From Candidatus Gastranaerophilales bacterium (GTDB lineage Bacteria > Cyanobacteriota > Vampirovibrionia > Gastranaerophilales > Gastranaerophilaceae), in assembly GCA_944326685.1 (NCBI GenBank), contig CALVEV010000035.1, positions 32,276 to 96,275 of the forward strand: a DNA stretch of 64,000 nucleotides, read 5' to 3'. This document shows positions 17,419-26,655 of this stretch, in pieces. How positions within the stretch are numbered: the first letter of the stretch is position 1; each line of letters begins with the position of its first letter. The notes below the pieces were generated by a model, which made no database searches, was not told the origin of the DNA, and saw nothing but the letters and a program-made list of their open reading frames with translations. Made by a program: the position numbers and the translations under genes.

Positions 17419-19077
17419 TTAACCTTGTTCAATCCAACTTTTAATTTTTTCGCCAGCCATATCTTCATCTGCAATTTCGAAATCATTCTTAATCTCTGCT
17501 AAAGCATTTTTTAGAGGTGTATAATCTACAGGCATTCTTGCTTGTTGGATTTGAAGCATTGTTTGTTCTCTTTGTTCTACCAAACCTTGTTGTAACTGTT
17601 GTTGTTGCTGAACAAGGGCTTCTGCTTTTTGACTTACATCTCTTAATTGTTGTTCTTGAGCAACTGTTTTTTCTCGTAATACTTCCATTTCGCTTTCTTG
17701 GTTTTCTCTCATTTTCTTTAATCTGTGAGTTACTGCTCTATGAGCTAAGAATAAACTTGCTGCTACCATTGCTATTGCTAACCACCATGGGTTACCTGTT
17801 TCATCAGGTTTTGGAAGTTTTTCAGGATTGTCTGATGCTAAATATGGATCATTTGAATCATTAAATGCAATTGATACATTTTCTGGACTTGCCTTTGGAC
17901 TTGCAGCGTGTGCAATTAATTCTTTTAAATCATCAATTGTTATGTCTGGTGGTAATGCTGCTTTATCCATTGTAACTGCAATTGATATATCTTCTATTAC
18001 TCCAGGATTCATATATTCATTTGTTTGAATTTTAGATACACCGTATTGTGTTTCTTTTGCAGTTCTGGAATAATTTCTATTTTGACTTGAATCACCGCCG
18101 CCACCTGGTAAACCATTTGGTAAATATACACTTACTGCGTTTGTATTTTTATTTCTATCGCTTGTTTGATCTCCCAAACCTTCTGAGAATGTTTGTTCTG
18201 TTATTGATGCTTTTTGATTTGGATCATACCAAGTTGTAAACTTCTCTGTTGGAGATTGTTTTAAGAATGTACTTACTGTTGCTGTATAATTACCTTTACC
18301 TACTAATCTATCTAATTGTGTATTAACCTTTTGAAGCATGTATTTATCTTTTTCATGAAGTTTTTCTTCATCTTGAGATGTTGCATCTAAAATATTATTA
18401 TATACATTACCATTAGTATCTGTTATTGATAAATTTTCTGGAGTAAGACCTGATACTGAACCAACTAACAAGTTAGTAATTGCTTTTACTTTAAAGTTAT
18501 CAAGTTTTTCCCCTGAAGGCATGTCAAGTTGAACTGTTGCAGTTACAGGTTTTTGATCTTGTGAGAACATTGTTTGTTCTGGAATTGATACAAAAACTGA
18601 TGCATTTTGAATTGGAGGAATTTTTCTTATTAATCTTGCTAATTCACCATCAATTGCACGAATTAAACGAATTCTTTTATCTTCTTTTGTAGAAGTAAAG
18701 TCTCCTTTATCAAACATTTCTAGCCCAACATTTTGATCCATTAAGCCACTTTTTACAATCGCTAATAATGCTCTATCACGTTGAGTTTGTGTATAATCTT
18801 TTAAGAAAATCGTAGATTTTGTACCATCTAATTTTCTATTAGCTGTAATACCTTCTCTTGCTAATAATGCTTGTATCTCTATAGCTTTTCCAAGATTGTC
18901 TGTTGTTAATAAATCAAGAGGTTCTTTTATTACCTTCTCTTGAACAACTTTAGCTCCTGCGCCTCTATTAGAACCAGATACAATCGCAACAGTTACTATC
19001 AAAGCAACAAGAACTACTGCAACAACTGCCGCTCCTATTAAGAAATTTTTATTTTGTAATAACTGTTTAAAATCCAT
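17419..19077 (-). CDS. fliF: Flagellar MS-ring protein FliF
   Basis: 552 residues. There is one transmembrane helix near residues 12-35 and a second near 430-447 (WWLAIAMVAASLFLAH), with the ring-building domains between them (ALLAREGI, VFVSIPEQ, VSGLTPENLSITDTNG). A Gln-rich coiled coil (about 460-510) precedes a C-terminal tail ending KIKSWIEQG, like the FliG-binding tail of FliF. It builds the MS ring at the flagellar base in the inner membrane. The full length excludes the short injectisome homologue SctJ. Confidence 0.93.
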   Translation of the reverse strand: MDFKQLLQNKNFLIGAAVVAVVLVALIVTVAIVSGSNRGAGAKVVQEKVIKEPLDLLTTDNLGKAIEIQALLAREGITANRKLDGTKSTIFLKDYTQTQRDRALLAIVKSGLMDQNVGLEMFDKGDFTSTKEDKRIRLIRAIDGELARLIRKIPPIQNASVFVSIPEQTMFSQDQKPVTATVQLDMPSGEKLDNFKVKAITNLLVGSVSGLTPENLSITDTNGNVYNNILDATSQDEEKLHEKDKYMLQKVNTQLDRLVGKGNYTATVSTFLKQSPTEKFTTWYDPNQKASITEQTFSEGLGDQTSDRNKNTNAVSVYLPNGLPGGGGDSSQNRNYSRTAKETQYGVSKIQTNEYMNPGVIEDISIAVTMDKAALPPDITIDDLKELIAHAASPKASPENVSIAFNDSNDPYLASDNPEKLPKPDETGNPWWLAIAMVAASLFLAHRAVTHRLKKMRENQESEMEVLREKTVAQEQQLRDVSQKAEALVQQQQQLQQGLVEQREQTMLQIQQARMPVDYTPLKNALAEIKNDFEIADEDMAGEKIKSWIEQG

Positions 19078-19140
19078 ATCGATAGCACCCTAACGCAAAT
19101 TTTATTAATTTTATACACACTACTATGTCACTATACTATA

Positions 19141-19491
19141 CTATACTTGAAGTTGCATAATTTTATCATATGTTTGGATGATTTTACCAGTAAATTGTGT
19201 TGCAACATTCACATTTATTTCTGCTTTTGCCATCGCAGTCATTACATCGTGAATATCTACATCATCATTACCCATCATTACATCTTTTAACATACCATCT
19301 GGGGCATTCAAGTCATCATTGAATTTTTCTACTAAACCTGACATTACTGATTGAAAATCAGCTGTCTCAGGAGTTTCAACACGGCTCATTCTTGCTCCTG
19401 GAAGCCCTCCAAACCAAGGATCCATTTTTGTATGTTGAATTCGAGCTTGTAAATCATATCTCGGATAAAATCCATGTCCATTTGATAACAT
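19141..19491 (-). CDS. fliE: Flagellar hook-basal body protein FliE
   Basis: 116 residues. The C-terminal 55 residues match FliE (VMTAMAKAEINVNVATQF, then IIQTYDKIMQLQV at the end), the adaptor between the MS ring and the rod. The N-terminal 45 residues are less typical. It heads the flagellar run; flgB and flgC, its usual upstream partners, are absent here. A GAGG ribosome site lies eight bases before the ATG. Confidence 0.87.
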   Translation of the reverse strand: MLSNGHGFYPRYDLQARIQHTKMDPWFGGLPGARMSRVETPETADFQSVMSGLVEKFNDDLNAPDGMLKDVMMGNDDVDIHDVMTAMAKAEINVNVATQFTGKIIQTYDKIMQLQV

Positions 19492-19540
19492 ACTTATACC
19501 TCACTCTTTTAGTTAAACTCGCTTACATTTTTGTTTATAG

Positions 19541-19548
19541 TAATCGGA
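19541..19548 (-). promoter_or_regulatory. Possible flagellar sigma-28-like -10 element before fliE
   Basis: On the minus strand the octamer TCCGATTA, 50 bases before fliE, resembles the sigma-28 -10 consensus GCCGATAA (six of eight), with TAAT near the -35 position. The match is imperfect and could be chance in AT-rich DNA. Confidence 0.22.
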
Positions 19549-19727
19549 TAAAATTCTGATAAAATTAATTAAATACATAATAAATCCTTCATTTGTGCTA
19601 GTTAAAACTCTAGTTTGACTGTATTTGTTTTAAGGATTTGATTTAAAAAGTCAACAAAAAAGTAAGGCTATGACATGATTTCAGCCTATTTTGTAATATT
19701 TCTTAATATTTGCACCATCACACAAAA

Positions 19728-19756
19728 CTAACTTTTATTGTAAAAATAAAAGTTAG
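19728..19756 (-). terminator. Terminator after the SNF2 helicase gene
   Basis: Perfect 12-base-pair inverted repeat (CTAACTTTTATT) with a five-base loop, followed on the minus strand by TTTTGTG. It lies 33 bases after the helicase stop and separates it from the flagellar operon. Confidence 0.7.
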
Positions 19757-19788
19757 ACAAAATTATATTTAAAATTAATTATTTACCC

Positions 19789-22700
19789 CTAGTCAACAGA
19801 GAAGATATCTCTAATATCATCCATAGTTAGAGACTTAGTAATATTTCTATCTACAGAAATTACGCTATCAACAAGGTCGCGTTTTCTTGTTTTAAGTTTT
19901 TGGATTTTTTCTTCAACTGTATTCTTAGTAATAATTCTATATACAAAGACTTTCTTAGTTTGACCAATACGATAAGCTCTGTCTGTAGCTTGATCTTCAA
20001 CTGCAGGGTTCCACCAAGGGTCATAGTGGATAACATAATCTGCACCGGTTAAATTCAAACCTGTACCACCAGCTTTTAAACTGATTAAGAATACTTTTAC
20101 ACTTGGATTATTATTGAAGTTTTCAACTGCTTTTTGTCGGTCTTTTGTCTTACCTGTTAAGTATTCATATTCAATACCTACTCTATCCATCCAACCTTTA
20201 ATGATATCTAACATATCAACAAATTGGCTGAACAATAGAACTCTATGACCTTCATCAACAATCTGTTCAAGCATTCCTTTAAGATATTCAAATTTACCTG
20301 ATTGCATAACCCCTTTAACATGTTCTTTATCATAAAGTTTAGGGTGACAACAGATTTGACGTAATCTCAATAATGCAGAGAAGATAGACATTCTGCTCTT
20401 TTCTAAACCATTCATTTCGATACTCTTGAATAGTTCTTCCTTCGTACTGTCTAATACTTCTAAATAGAAATCTCTTTGTTCCGGAGTTAATTCACAGTAT
20501 GCCATATTTTCAACTTTATCCGGTAAATCTTTTGCAACATCGCGTTTCATACGACGTAAGATAAATGGATAAATTTGAAGTTTAAGACGTTTTTCAACTG
20601 TTTTATCTTGTCTTTCCATTATTGGAGTAACATAACGTGAATTAAATTCTGCCATTGAGAACAAGAATCCGTTCATCAAGAAATCAAATACTGACCATAA
20701 TTCTTCAAGTTTATTCTCAATTGGTGTACCTGATAATGCTAATCTATGTTTTGAATTTAAAGTCTTAACGGCTTGAGCAGTTTGAGAAATTGCATTTTTG
20801 ATATTTTGAGATTCATCAAGAATAATATATCTGAAATTATATTTTCTAAATTTTTCAATATCTCGTCTTATCAAAGCATAACTTGTAATAACAATATCAT
20901 AATTAGGTATCTCATCAAATAATTTTGCTCTATCTACACCTGATAATTTCAAACAACTTAAGCCAGGAGTAAATTTCTGAATTTCAGCTTCCCAGTTAAA
21001 TACAACTGTAGTTGGTGCAATAACTAATGTTGGTTCAGGTCCGTCTACTTCTTTTGCTTTTTGGAGTAATGCTAATGCTTGAAGTGTTTTACCTAACCCC
21101 ATATCATCTGCAAGAATACCATTCAAACCATATTTATACATAAACCACAACCAACTGAAACCTTTAATTTGATAATCACGGAAGGTTGCATTAATTTCTT
21201 TTGGTAATTCAGTATGCTCTGTTGTTGAGAATGATGAAATTTGTTCCCAAAATACTTTAAACTCATCACTCAAAACTAATTCAAAATCTAAGTTCTTAAG
21301 TTCTTGAATTAAACCTGCACGATATGTTTTAACTCGATATTTATTTTCATTGTTTCTATATGCATCAAAAGAGTTAAATGATTTCATCATCTGATAAATA
21401 TTTTGTGCAGGATATTCAACAAACCCTAAGCTTCTAACTCTTGCATATTTTTCACCACTTTGAATTGTGTCATAAATATCATCAAAATTGATAATCTCAT
21501 CACCAACTTGACCATATAATTGAACTTCGAATTCATCAGGTGCATCTTCACAGAAATCTATTTTCGCACACATTCTGAATGGATTTTCCATAAGTTTGAA
21601 GAAATTCATATCATCTTTTTCTTCAAACTTCCAACCATCACCTGCTTGTTTTATATAATAGTTATAAAAATCGATTGCAACTTCTTTTTCTAAAGCTAAG
21701 TTATTGGTTTGCATAGGAACAAATTTACAACCTAACAACATTTGATAAGCAAGTTGTTCATGTTGATAATTTCTCTTTAACCAATATACATAATCTTCAC
21801 CATCTTTTTTAGTTGTAATTGTAACATAAGGTGACTTATCTTTATTTTTTGAATATGGAACTCTTACTCCATCATAATCAAATTCTAATGATGCTTTCAA
21901 TGATTGGTCATAATCAATACCTAATGTTACAACATTTAATGGAGGTCTTTCCTCAAGCATCAAATTACTTATTTGTTCAGATACAGTTACATCAATTACT
22001 GATTGGATTTGGGGAAGTTCTTCATAAATAAATTTCCCACCTTCTGAATCTTTTAAATCAGTAAATGTTGATTTAATAACATTTTGAGGCAACTCATTCA
22101 TTGCAACATTTATTGGGAAGATAATATTTTTGTATCTACCCCATTTTAATTGACGAGAGAAATATTTTACCTCTTCAAATGGATAAACATTATCATCATT
22201 TGGTCTATTCCAATATAATGCAAGCATTATACTACCATTTGGAGAAGACGAAACATCCATTGATAATTTCCATTCTTCGTCAACAAATTTTATTCTTTGT
22301 TTCGTTTTTTCATCCAATACCTCATCAACTTGAGCTAACAATGGAAACATTGGTTGGAATTTCGTAATAGGTATATCATACCAACCAGCCTTTTTATCTT
22401 GACGAGCTATTTTAAAAATTGTTTGGAATATTGCAACTTCTGCTTTTTGAGAATCATTCAATGAAAAATTAGGTTGTTCTCTTTGAATTTCAATTAATGC
22501 TCTAAGAACATTCTCTATTGAACGAATAATTTTCCCTGTTTTTCTATCCCTTATAAGAACTGAGAAGAAATTTTGTTTTCTTTTAGGATTAAAATGAAAA
22601 ATATAACTTCCTTGTGGAATATCCATTAAATCTGTATTTTCATCAGGGAAATCATGTTCTATTCCATATTTTGTTTCTAACCAATCTTCATAAGCATGCT

Positions 22701-22974
22701 CATTGATTGCCTTCAGAGCAACTGCAACAGAATGTTTACACCATTCTTCTTTCAATGGACAATTACAACGAGCTTCTACTGCATTCTTTTTAAAAATTAA
22801 ATCTGTAGTATAAGCATCTTGATAATTCCCTTTTACTTTTGCCTTGTAAAAGTTTTTTTCAGGTTCTGAGCTCATTATCATATCTTTTTGATAATACTCA
22901 TAACCTCTGCGCCAACTACCAGCAGAAGCAACTTCTTTTATATACTTATAGTTAAATTCAAAAACTTTACTCAT
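19789..22974 (-). CDS. SWIM zinc-finger SNF2-family helicase
   Basis: 1061 residues. The SWIM motif CxCx6CxH is at Cys70, Cys72, Cys79 and His81. A long middle region of SNF2-associated bacterial type follows. The ATPase core starts around residue 590, with Walker A (DDMGLGKT, about 625), a DESQ box (about 720, in place of DEAQ/DEAH), 'LSGTPIENKLEELWS' and the helicase C motif VI (AYRIGQTKKV, about 1000). Such HepA/RapA-like proteins remodel protein-DNA or polymerase complexes. The stop is followed by an in-frame second stop (TAG GGG TAA). Confidence 0.92.
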   Translation of the reverse strand: MSKVFEFNYKYIKEVASAGSWRRGYEYYQKDMIMSSEPEKNFYKAKVKGNYQDAYTTDLIFKKNAVEARCNCPLKEEWCKHSVAVALKAINEHAYEDWLETKYGIEHDFPDENTDLMDIPQGSYIFHFNPKRKQNFFSVLIRDRKTGKIIRSIENVLRALIEIQREQPNFSLNDSQKAEVAIFQTIFKIARQDKKAGWYDIPITKFQPMFPLLAQVDEVLDEKTKQRIKFVDEEWKLSMDVSSSPNGSIMLALYWNRPNDDNVYPFEEVKYFSRQLKWGRYKNIIFPINVAMNELPQNVIKSTFTDLKDSEGGKFIYEELPQIQSVIDVTVSEQISNLMLEERPPLNVVTLGIDYDQSLKASLEFDYDGVRVPYSKNKDKSPYVTITTKKDGEDYVYWLKRNYQHEQLAYQMLLGCKFVPMQTNNLALEKEVAIDFYNYYIKQAGDGWKFEEKDDMNFFKLMENPFRMCAKIDFCEDAPDEFEVQLYGQVGDEIINFDDIYDTIQSGEKYARVRSLGFVEYPAQNIYQMMKSFNSFDAYRNNENKYRVKTYRAGLIQELKNLDFELVLSDEFKVFWEQISSFSTTEHTELPKEINATFRDYQIKGFSWLWFMYKYGLNGILADDMGLGKTLQALALLQKAKEVDGPEPTLVIAPTTVVFNWEAEIQKFTPGLSCLKLSGVDRAKLFDEIPNYDIVITSYALIRRDIEKFRKYNFRYIILDESQNIKNAISQTAQAVKTLNSKHRLALSGTPIENKLEELWSVFDFLMNGFLFSMAEFNSRYVTPIMERQDKTVEKRLKLQIYPFILRRMKRDVAKDLPDKVENMAYCELTPEQRDFYLEVLDSTKEELFKSIEMNGLEKSRMSIFSALLRLRQICCHPKLYDKEHVKGVMQSGKFEYLKGMLEQIVDEGHRVLLFSQFVDMLDIIKGWMDRVGIEYEYLTGKTKDRQKAVENFNNNPSVKVFLISLKAGGTGLNLTGADYVIHYDPWWNPAVEDQATDRAYRIGQTKKVFVYRIITKNTVEEKIQKLKTRKRDLVDSVISVDRNITKSLTMDDIRDIFSVD

Positions 22975-23162
22975 TTAATAGAGTTTCACATCCTTCTCGG
23001 GTTTTGATAAATTAAAAAATCACATAAAAAAATCGATAAAAGATAACGTTATATAAAGCTTCCTAACTGCTATCTTATCAATTCTGCAATTTGTCAAAAC
23101 AAAAATCTAAATTGCATAACATTATTGTACATGAAATCTAAAAAAAAACAAGAGTTTATACA

Positions 23163-23191
23163 TTGTAAAATATAGAAAAATCCTATATAAT
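23163..23191 (+). promoter_or_regulatory. Promoter giving a leaderless transcript for the YkgJ-family gene
   Basis: TTGTAA, a 17-base spacer and TATAAT (23186-23191), then seven bases and the ATG at 23199. The predicted transcription start is at or one base before the A of the start codon, and no ribosome site is visible. This is the cleanest example of a pattern seen before several genes in the window. Confidence 0.75.
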
Positions 23192-23198
23192 TTAAAAT

Positions 23199-23747
23199 AT
23201 GTTAAAAAAGTATGAAAAATTTTTAAAAGAATTCGATAAAAAACTCAAAAAATACTTTGATTCTCAGTCAAAACACATATGTTGTAAAGAAGGTTGTTCT
23301 GCTTGTTGTGAAGTTGGAGATTATCCATTTTCACAACTTGAAATGATGTATTTAATGACTGGATTTAGAAAATTACCGATTGAAAAACAAAAAATTATCA
23401 AAGAAAATATGGATAATTTGAAAAAGAGCAGATTATTTAAACACTTTTTCCATCAATGTCCATTCTTGATTGATAAAAAATGTTCTGTATATAAATATAG
23501 AGGAATTACATGTAGAACATTTGGTTTAGCATATGTAGTGGACAACAAAACAAAAACAGTTAAAATTCCGGAATGCACAAAAGAAGGATTAAACTTTAGC
23601 AACGTATATGATGGAAAAGAAATTACAATTGACCCTATACAAGAAAATCTTGATTTACCTTATGTAATAGAATCAAAACTTGCAAAAAGTCATAAACTTG
23701 AATTTGGAGAAATTCGTTCTCTTATTGATTGGTTCCCAGATAATTAA
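23199..23747 (+). CDS. YkgJ-family cysteine-cluster protein
   Basis: 182 residues with the metal-chelating cysteine pattern of the YkgJ/CxxCxxCC family: CCKEGCSACC near residue 28, then CPFLIDKKCSVY and RGITCRTFG. The cluster is predicted to bind zinc or iron-sulphur; the cellular job is not known. A paralogue lies at 33804-34394. It stands just before the biotin genes but has its own promoter. Confidence 0.88.
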   Translation: MLKKYEKFLKEFDKKLKKYFDSQSKHICCKEGCSACCEVGDYPFSQLEMMYLMTGFRKLPIEKQKIIKENMDNLKKSRLFKHFFHQCPFLIDKKCSVYKYRGITCRTFGLAYVVDNKTKTVKIPECTKEGLNFSNVYDGKEITIDPIQENLDLPYVIESKLAKSHKLEFGEIRSLIDWFPDN

Positions 23748-23765
23748 TTTTCTTCTTATTTGTAG

Positions 23766-23771
23766 TAAAAT
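23766..23771 (+). promoter_or_regulatory. Candidate -10 element of leaderless bioF
   Basis: TAAAAT lies six bases before the bioF ATG and there is no ribosome site. The -35 region is poor, so this is weaker evidence than the promoter at 23163-23191. Confidence 0.4.
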
Positions 23772-23777
23772 AAAGCT

Positions 23778-24926
23778 ATGGAAGATATTTTAAAAGAACT
23801 TGAAGAACTTAAATCTAATAATATGTTTAGACAAATTTCGCCTATTGAAAAAAAAGAAGGGGAATTTGTTTTTATTAATGGCAAAAAGATGATTAATTTT
23901 TCATCTAATGATTATTTAGGACTTAGTACTGATAAAACGTTAGTTGATGAATTTTGTAAAAAATATATGAATTCATCTGAATTTGCATTTTCTTCAGCTT
24001 CTGCAAGATTATTAAGTGGAACATCAAATATTTATAACACTTTGGAAAATACTCTTGCTAAATTATTTAAAAAAGATGCTGCTTTGATTTTTAACACAGG
24101 TTTTCAATGTAATTTAGGAGTTATATCGTCTATTGTAGGTCAAGGTGATGTTATTTTTTCTGACAAATTAAACCATGCCAGCATAATTGACGGGATGAGA
24201 TTATCAGGCGCAACTTTTTACAGATACAAACATCTCGATTACAAAAACTTAGAAGAATTATTAAAAAAACATCGTTCAAAGTTTAAAAGAGCTATTATTA
24301 TATCAGAATCAGTATTTTCAATGGATGGTGATATTGCTGATATTGATAAATTAATTAAACTAAAAAAAGAATACAACACATTATTAATGATTGATGAAGC
24401 ACATGCATTTTGTGCAATAGATGATAAATGTGCAGGAATATCTAATTTTAAAGATGTTGATATAATAACTGCGACATTTGGTAAAGCATTAGCATCATTC
24501 GGAGCTTTTGCTGTATCAAGCAAACCTATTATTGAATATCTGACAAATAAAGCTCGCTCTTTTATATTCTCAACATCAATTCCGCCTGTTAATATTATGT
24601 GGACAAATTGGTTACTGACAGAAAAAAAAGATTACATTAATAAAAAGAGAGAAAACCTTGCAGAATTAATAATTAGAACTCACAAATTATTAAATGATTA
24701 TAATATTAATACAGTTTCTGAATCACAAATTATTCCTGTAATATTAAAAACACCTGATAAAGCAGGAGAAATTGCAGAGAAGCTAAAAAATGAAGGATAT
24801 TTTATACTTCCTATAAGACCGCCTTCTGTTCCTATCGGAACTTCAAGATTAAGATTATCTTTAACAGCTAATATTCAATTTAAAGATGTTAGAAAGTTAT
24901 TTGAGTTAATAAAAGATGAAATATAA
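23778..24926 (+). CDS. bioF: 8-amino-7-oxononanoate synthase
   Basis: 382 residues of the PLP-dependent alpha-oxoamine synthase family. Visible marks are NDYLGL, the SGTSNIYNTLE region, DEAHAFC, and the Schiff-base lysine in TFGKALAS (about residue 236). It condenses pimeloyl-ACP or -CoA with alanine in biotin synthesis. bioG starts 11 bases before its stop, so bioF, bioG and bioC form an operon; bioA, bioD and bioB are elsewhere. Confidence 0.95.
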   Translation: MEDILKELEELKSNNMFRQISPIEKKEGEFVFINGKKMINFSSNDYLGLSTDKTLVDEFCKKYMNSSEFAFSSASARLLSGTSNIYNTLENTLAKLFKKDAALIFNTGFQCNLGVISSIVGQGDVIFSDKLNHASIIDGMRLSGATFYRYKHLDYKNLEELLKKHRSKFKRAIIISESVFSMDGDIADIDKLIKLKKEYNTLLMIDEAHAFCAIDDKCAGISNFKDVDIITATFGKALASFGAFAVSSKPIIEYLTNKARSFIFSTSIPPVNIMWTNWLLTEKKDYINKKRENLAELIIRTHKLLNDYNINTVSESQIIPVILKTPDKAGEIAEKLKNEGYFILPIRPPSVPIGTSRLRLSLTANIQFKDVRKLFELIKDEI

Positions 24927-25527
24927 ATTTTTCCAAGAAAACAATAAAAACTTAATTATATTCTTCAACGGCTGGGGTATGGACGAATTAATAATATCTC
25001 ACCTTAAAAGAGATGATTTTGATTTATTAGTTTTGTATGATTATAACGATTTGGATATAGAATTCCCTAACTTAAATAATTATGAAAAAAAATATATTAT
25101 AGGTTGGTCAATGGGAGTAATGATATCAACATTATTCTATGATTGTTTTGGGGAAATTGATAAATATATTGCAATAAACGGAACTCCAAAACCTATTGAT
25201 GATAAATATGGAATTCCTGAAAAAATTTATAAACTAACTCTTAGAGGATTTAATGAAACATCTTGCCAAAAGTTTATGGAAAGAATGTTTGATTCTACTC
25301 CACCAATTAGTAAATTTTCAAACAGAGAATTTGAATCTCAAAAAATAGAACTTGCTAATCTTATGGGGATAGAAGGGAAAATAATTTCTTTTGATAAAAC
25401 TATTGTTTCGAATAATGATAATATTATTCCTACAAAAAACCAGTTGAATTATTGGAAAAATCCTGAGATTATAGAAAGTGGACATTGTCCATTCTTTAAA
25501 TATGAAAGCTGGTCAGAAATCATATGA
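24916..25527 (+). CDS. bioG: Pimeloyl-ACP methyl ester esterase BioG
   Basis: 203 residues of the DUF452/BioG family, a compact alpha/beta hydrolase. The N-terminal 'FFNGWGMDE', the nucleophile elbow GWSMG (Ser65) and the C-terminal SGHCPFF (catalytic His) are typical. It removes the methyl ester added by BioC, ending the pimeloyl cycle, and replaces BioH. It overlaps bioF and bioC. Confidence 0.93.
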   Translation: MKYKFFQENNKNLIIFFNGWGMDELIISHLKRDDFDLLVLYDYNDLDIEFPNLNNYEKKYIIGWSMGVMISTLFYDCFGEIDKYIAINGTPKPIDDKYGIPEKIYKLTLRGFNETSCQKFMERMFDSTPPISKFSNREFESQKIELANLMGIEGKIISFDKTIVSNNDNIIPTKNQLNYWKNPEIIESGHCPFFKYESWSEII

Positions 25528-26231
25528 TAGATAAAACACTAGTTAGAGAACGGTTTAAAAAAAATCTAAAAACATATAAAGATAATTCTGTCATTCAAAA
25601 CAAAATGGCAGATAAACTTATTTCTATGATTTCTAACAATCCAAAATCTATTTTAGAACTCGGATGTGGTACTGGTGTTTTAACGGAAAAATTAATAAAT
25701 AAATATCATTTTACAAAATATAATGCATCCGATATTGTATTTGAATGTGAATCATATATAAGAAAAATTTCAGATAAAATAAATTTTATTCCATCAGATA
25801 TAGAAGAATTTGAATTCAAAGAAAAATACGATTTAATAATTTCAAATGCGACTTTTCAATGGATAGAAAATTTAGAACCATTTATTGAAAAACTCAAAAA
25901 ACAACTAACTCCAAATGGAGAACTTATATTTTCAACATTTGGAGAAGATAATTTAAAAGAAATAACAGACATAACAAATGTAGGTTTAAATTATTATTCG
26001 TTAGAAAATCTAAAAAATATATTTAACCCCTTTGAAATCAAAGAAGAAAAACTTACATTAGAATTTAATTCGGCTAAAGATGTTCTAAAACACTTAAAAT
26101 TAACAGGAGTAAACTCAATTAAATCAAAACATTGGACAAAATCTGATTTAATAAATTTTGAAAACAAATACAAGGAAATTTGCCCTGACAAAATCCAACT
26201 TACGTATCATCCAATATATATAAAATTGTAA
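25524..26231 (+). CDS. bioC: Malonyl-ACP O-methyltransferase
   Basis: 235 residues of class I methyltransferase. SAM motif ILELGCGTGVLTE is near residues 39-51, and the BioC-typical 'NATFQWIENLE' follows. It methylates malonyl-ACP to begin pimelate synthesis. The ATG overlaps the bioG stop (ATGA). The bioF-G-C set makes the pimeloyl and KAPA steps. Confidence 0.93.
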   Translation: MIDKTLVRERFKKNLKTYKDNSVIQNKMADKLISMISNNPKSILELGCGTGVLTEKLINKYHFTKYNASDIVFECESYIRKISDKINFIPSDIEEFEFKEKYDLIISNATFQWIENLEPFIEKLKKQLTPNGELIFSTFGEDNLKEITDITNVGLNYYSLENLKNIFNPFEIKEEKLTLEFNSAKDVLKHLKLTGVNSIKSKHWTKSDLINFENKYKEICPDKIQLTYHPIYIKL

Positions 26232-26266
26232 TTTATACACTTATTATTAAAAAATGTTACAGTTTT

Positions 26267-26295
26267 TTGACAAACACAGAAAAAAACACTATTAT
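26267..26295 (+). promoter_or_regulatory. Strong consensus sigma-70-type promoter
   Basis: TTGACA, exactly 17 bases, TATTAT: a near-perfect housekeeping promoter. The transcript would start near 26302 and carry a 44-base leader with AGGAG just before the small gene at 26346. Confidence 0.85.
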
Positions 26296-26345
26296 AAACA
26301 CAACTTTTTTAAAAAGTTAGTGTGTAGTTAAATAGGAGATTTATT

Positions 26346-26522
26346 ATGGCAGTAAAAGCAGTAGGAGTAAACTTTAAAGCAAAAGCACCTAATCTTAAAC
26401 AGCTTAAAAATGTTGTTAAAGAAGCACCTCAACCAGCAGCTCCAACAACAGTTACAACACCTCAAAATCCATTAACAGGCGTTGTAAAAAACGCAGGTGC
26501 AAAGCTTAACAAAATTGGCTAA
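26346..26522 (+). CDS. Small unlabelled protein (58 aa), strongly expressed by prediction
   Basis: 58 residues, begins MAVKAVGVNFKAKAPN and has a Pro/Thr/Ala-rich centre and a basic, glycine-containing C-terminus. There is no membrane segment. A consensus promoter and an AGGAG ribosome site with good spacing support real, abundant expression. The 'VNFKAK' stretch recalls the 'VSFKGK' of the kinase-like protein at 40763-41713. I recognise no family and assign no function. Confidence 0.8.
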   Translation: MAVKAVGVNFKAKAPNLKQLKNVVKEAPQPAAPTTVTTPQNPLTGVVKNAGAKLNKIG

Positions 26523-26546
26523 ATCTCAAGTTTTCTAATAGACAAA

Positions 26547-26607
26547 CAAGCGGGATAAAACCTTTAATAACCTGTTTAAATGTTAACCTTCATTGTTTTC
26601 CCGCTTG
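26547..26607 (+). ncRNA. Long hairpin in the 3' region of the small gene
   Basis: CAAGCGGGATAAAAC pairs with GTTTTCCCGCTTG through a 13-base-pair stem with a two-base bulge and a loop of about 30 bases. No uridine run follows, so it is not a standard terminator; it may protect the mRNA 3' end or be part of a stable RNA. Confidence 0.45.
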
Positions 26608-26655
26608 ATGTCCGTTAGGATTGAATATGTATATTAAGAATATGAGATGTATGTT

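Noticed and set aside
13498..19491. Injectisome-type secretion system (SctV, SctJ) instead of flagellum
   Set aside because: FliF is 552 residues with a FliG-binding tail, FliE is present and FlhA has flagellar length; the injectisome ring protein is much shorter.
26232..26340. Hairpin in the leader of the 58-residue gene as an attenuator
   Set aside because: Only a short AACTTTTTT/AAAAAGTT pairing exists and no U run before the start; it is too weak to claim.
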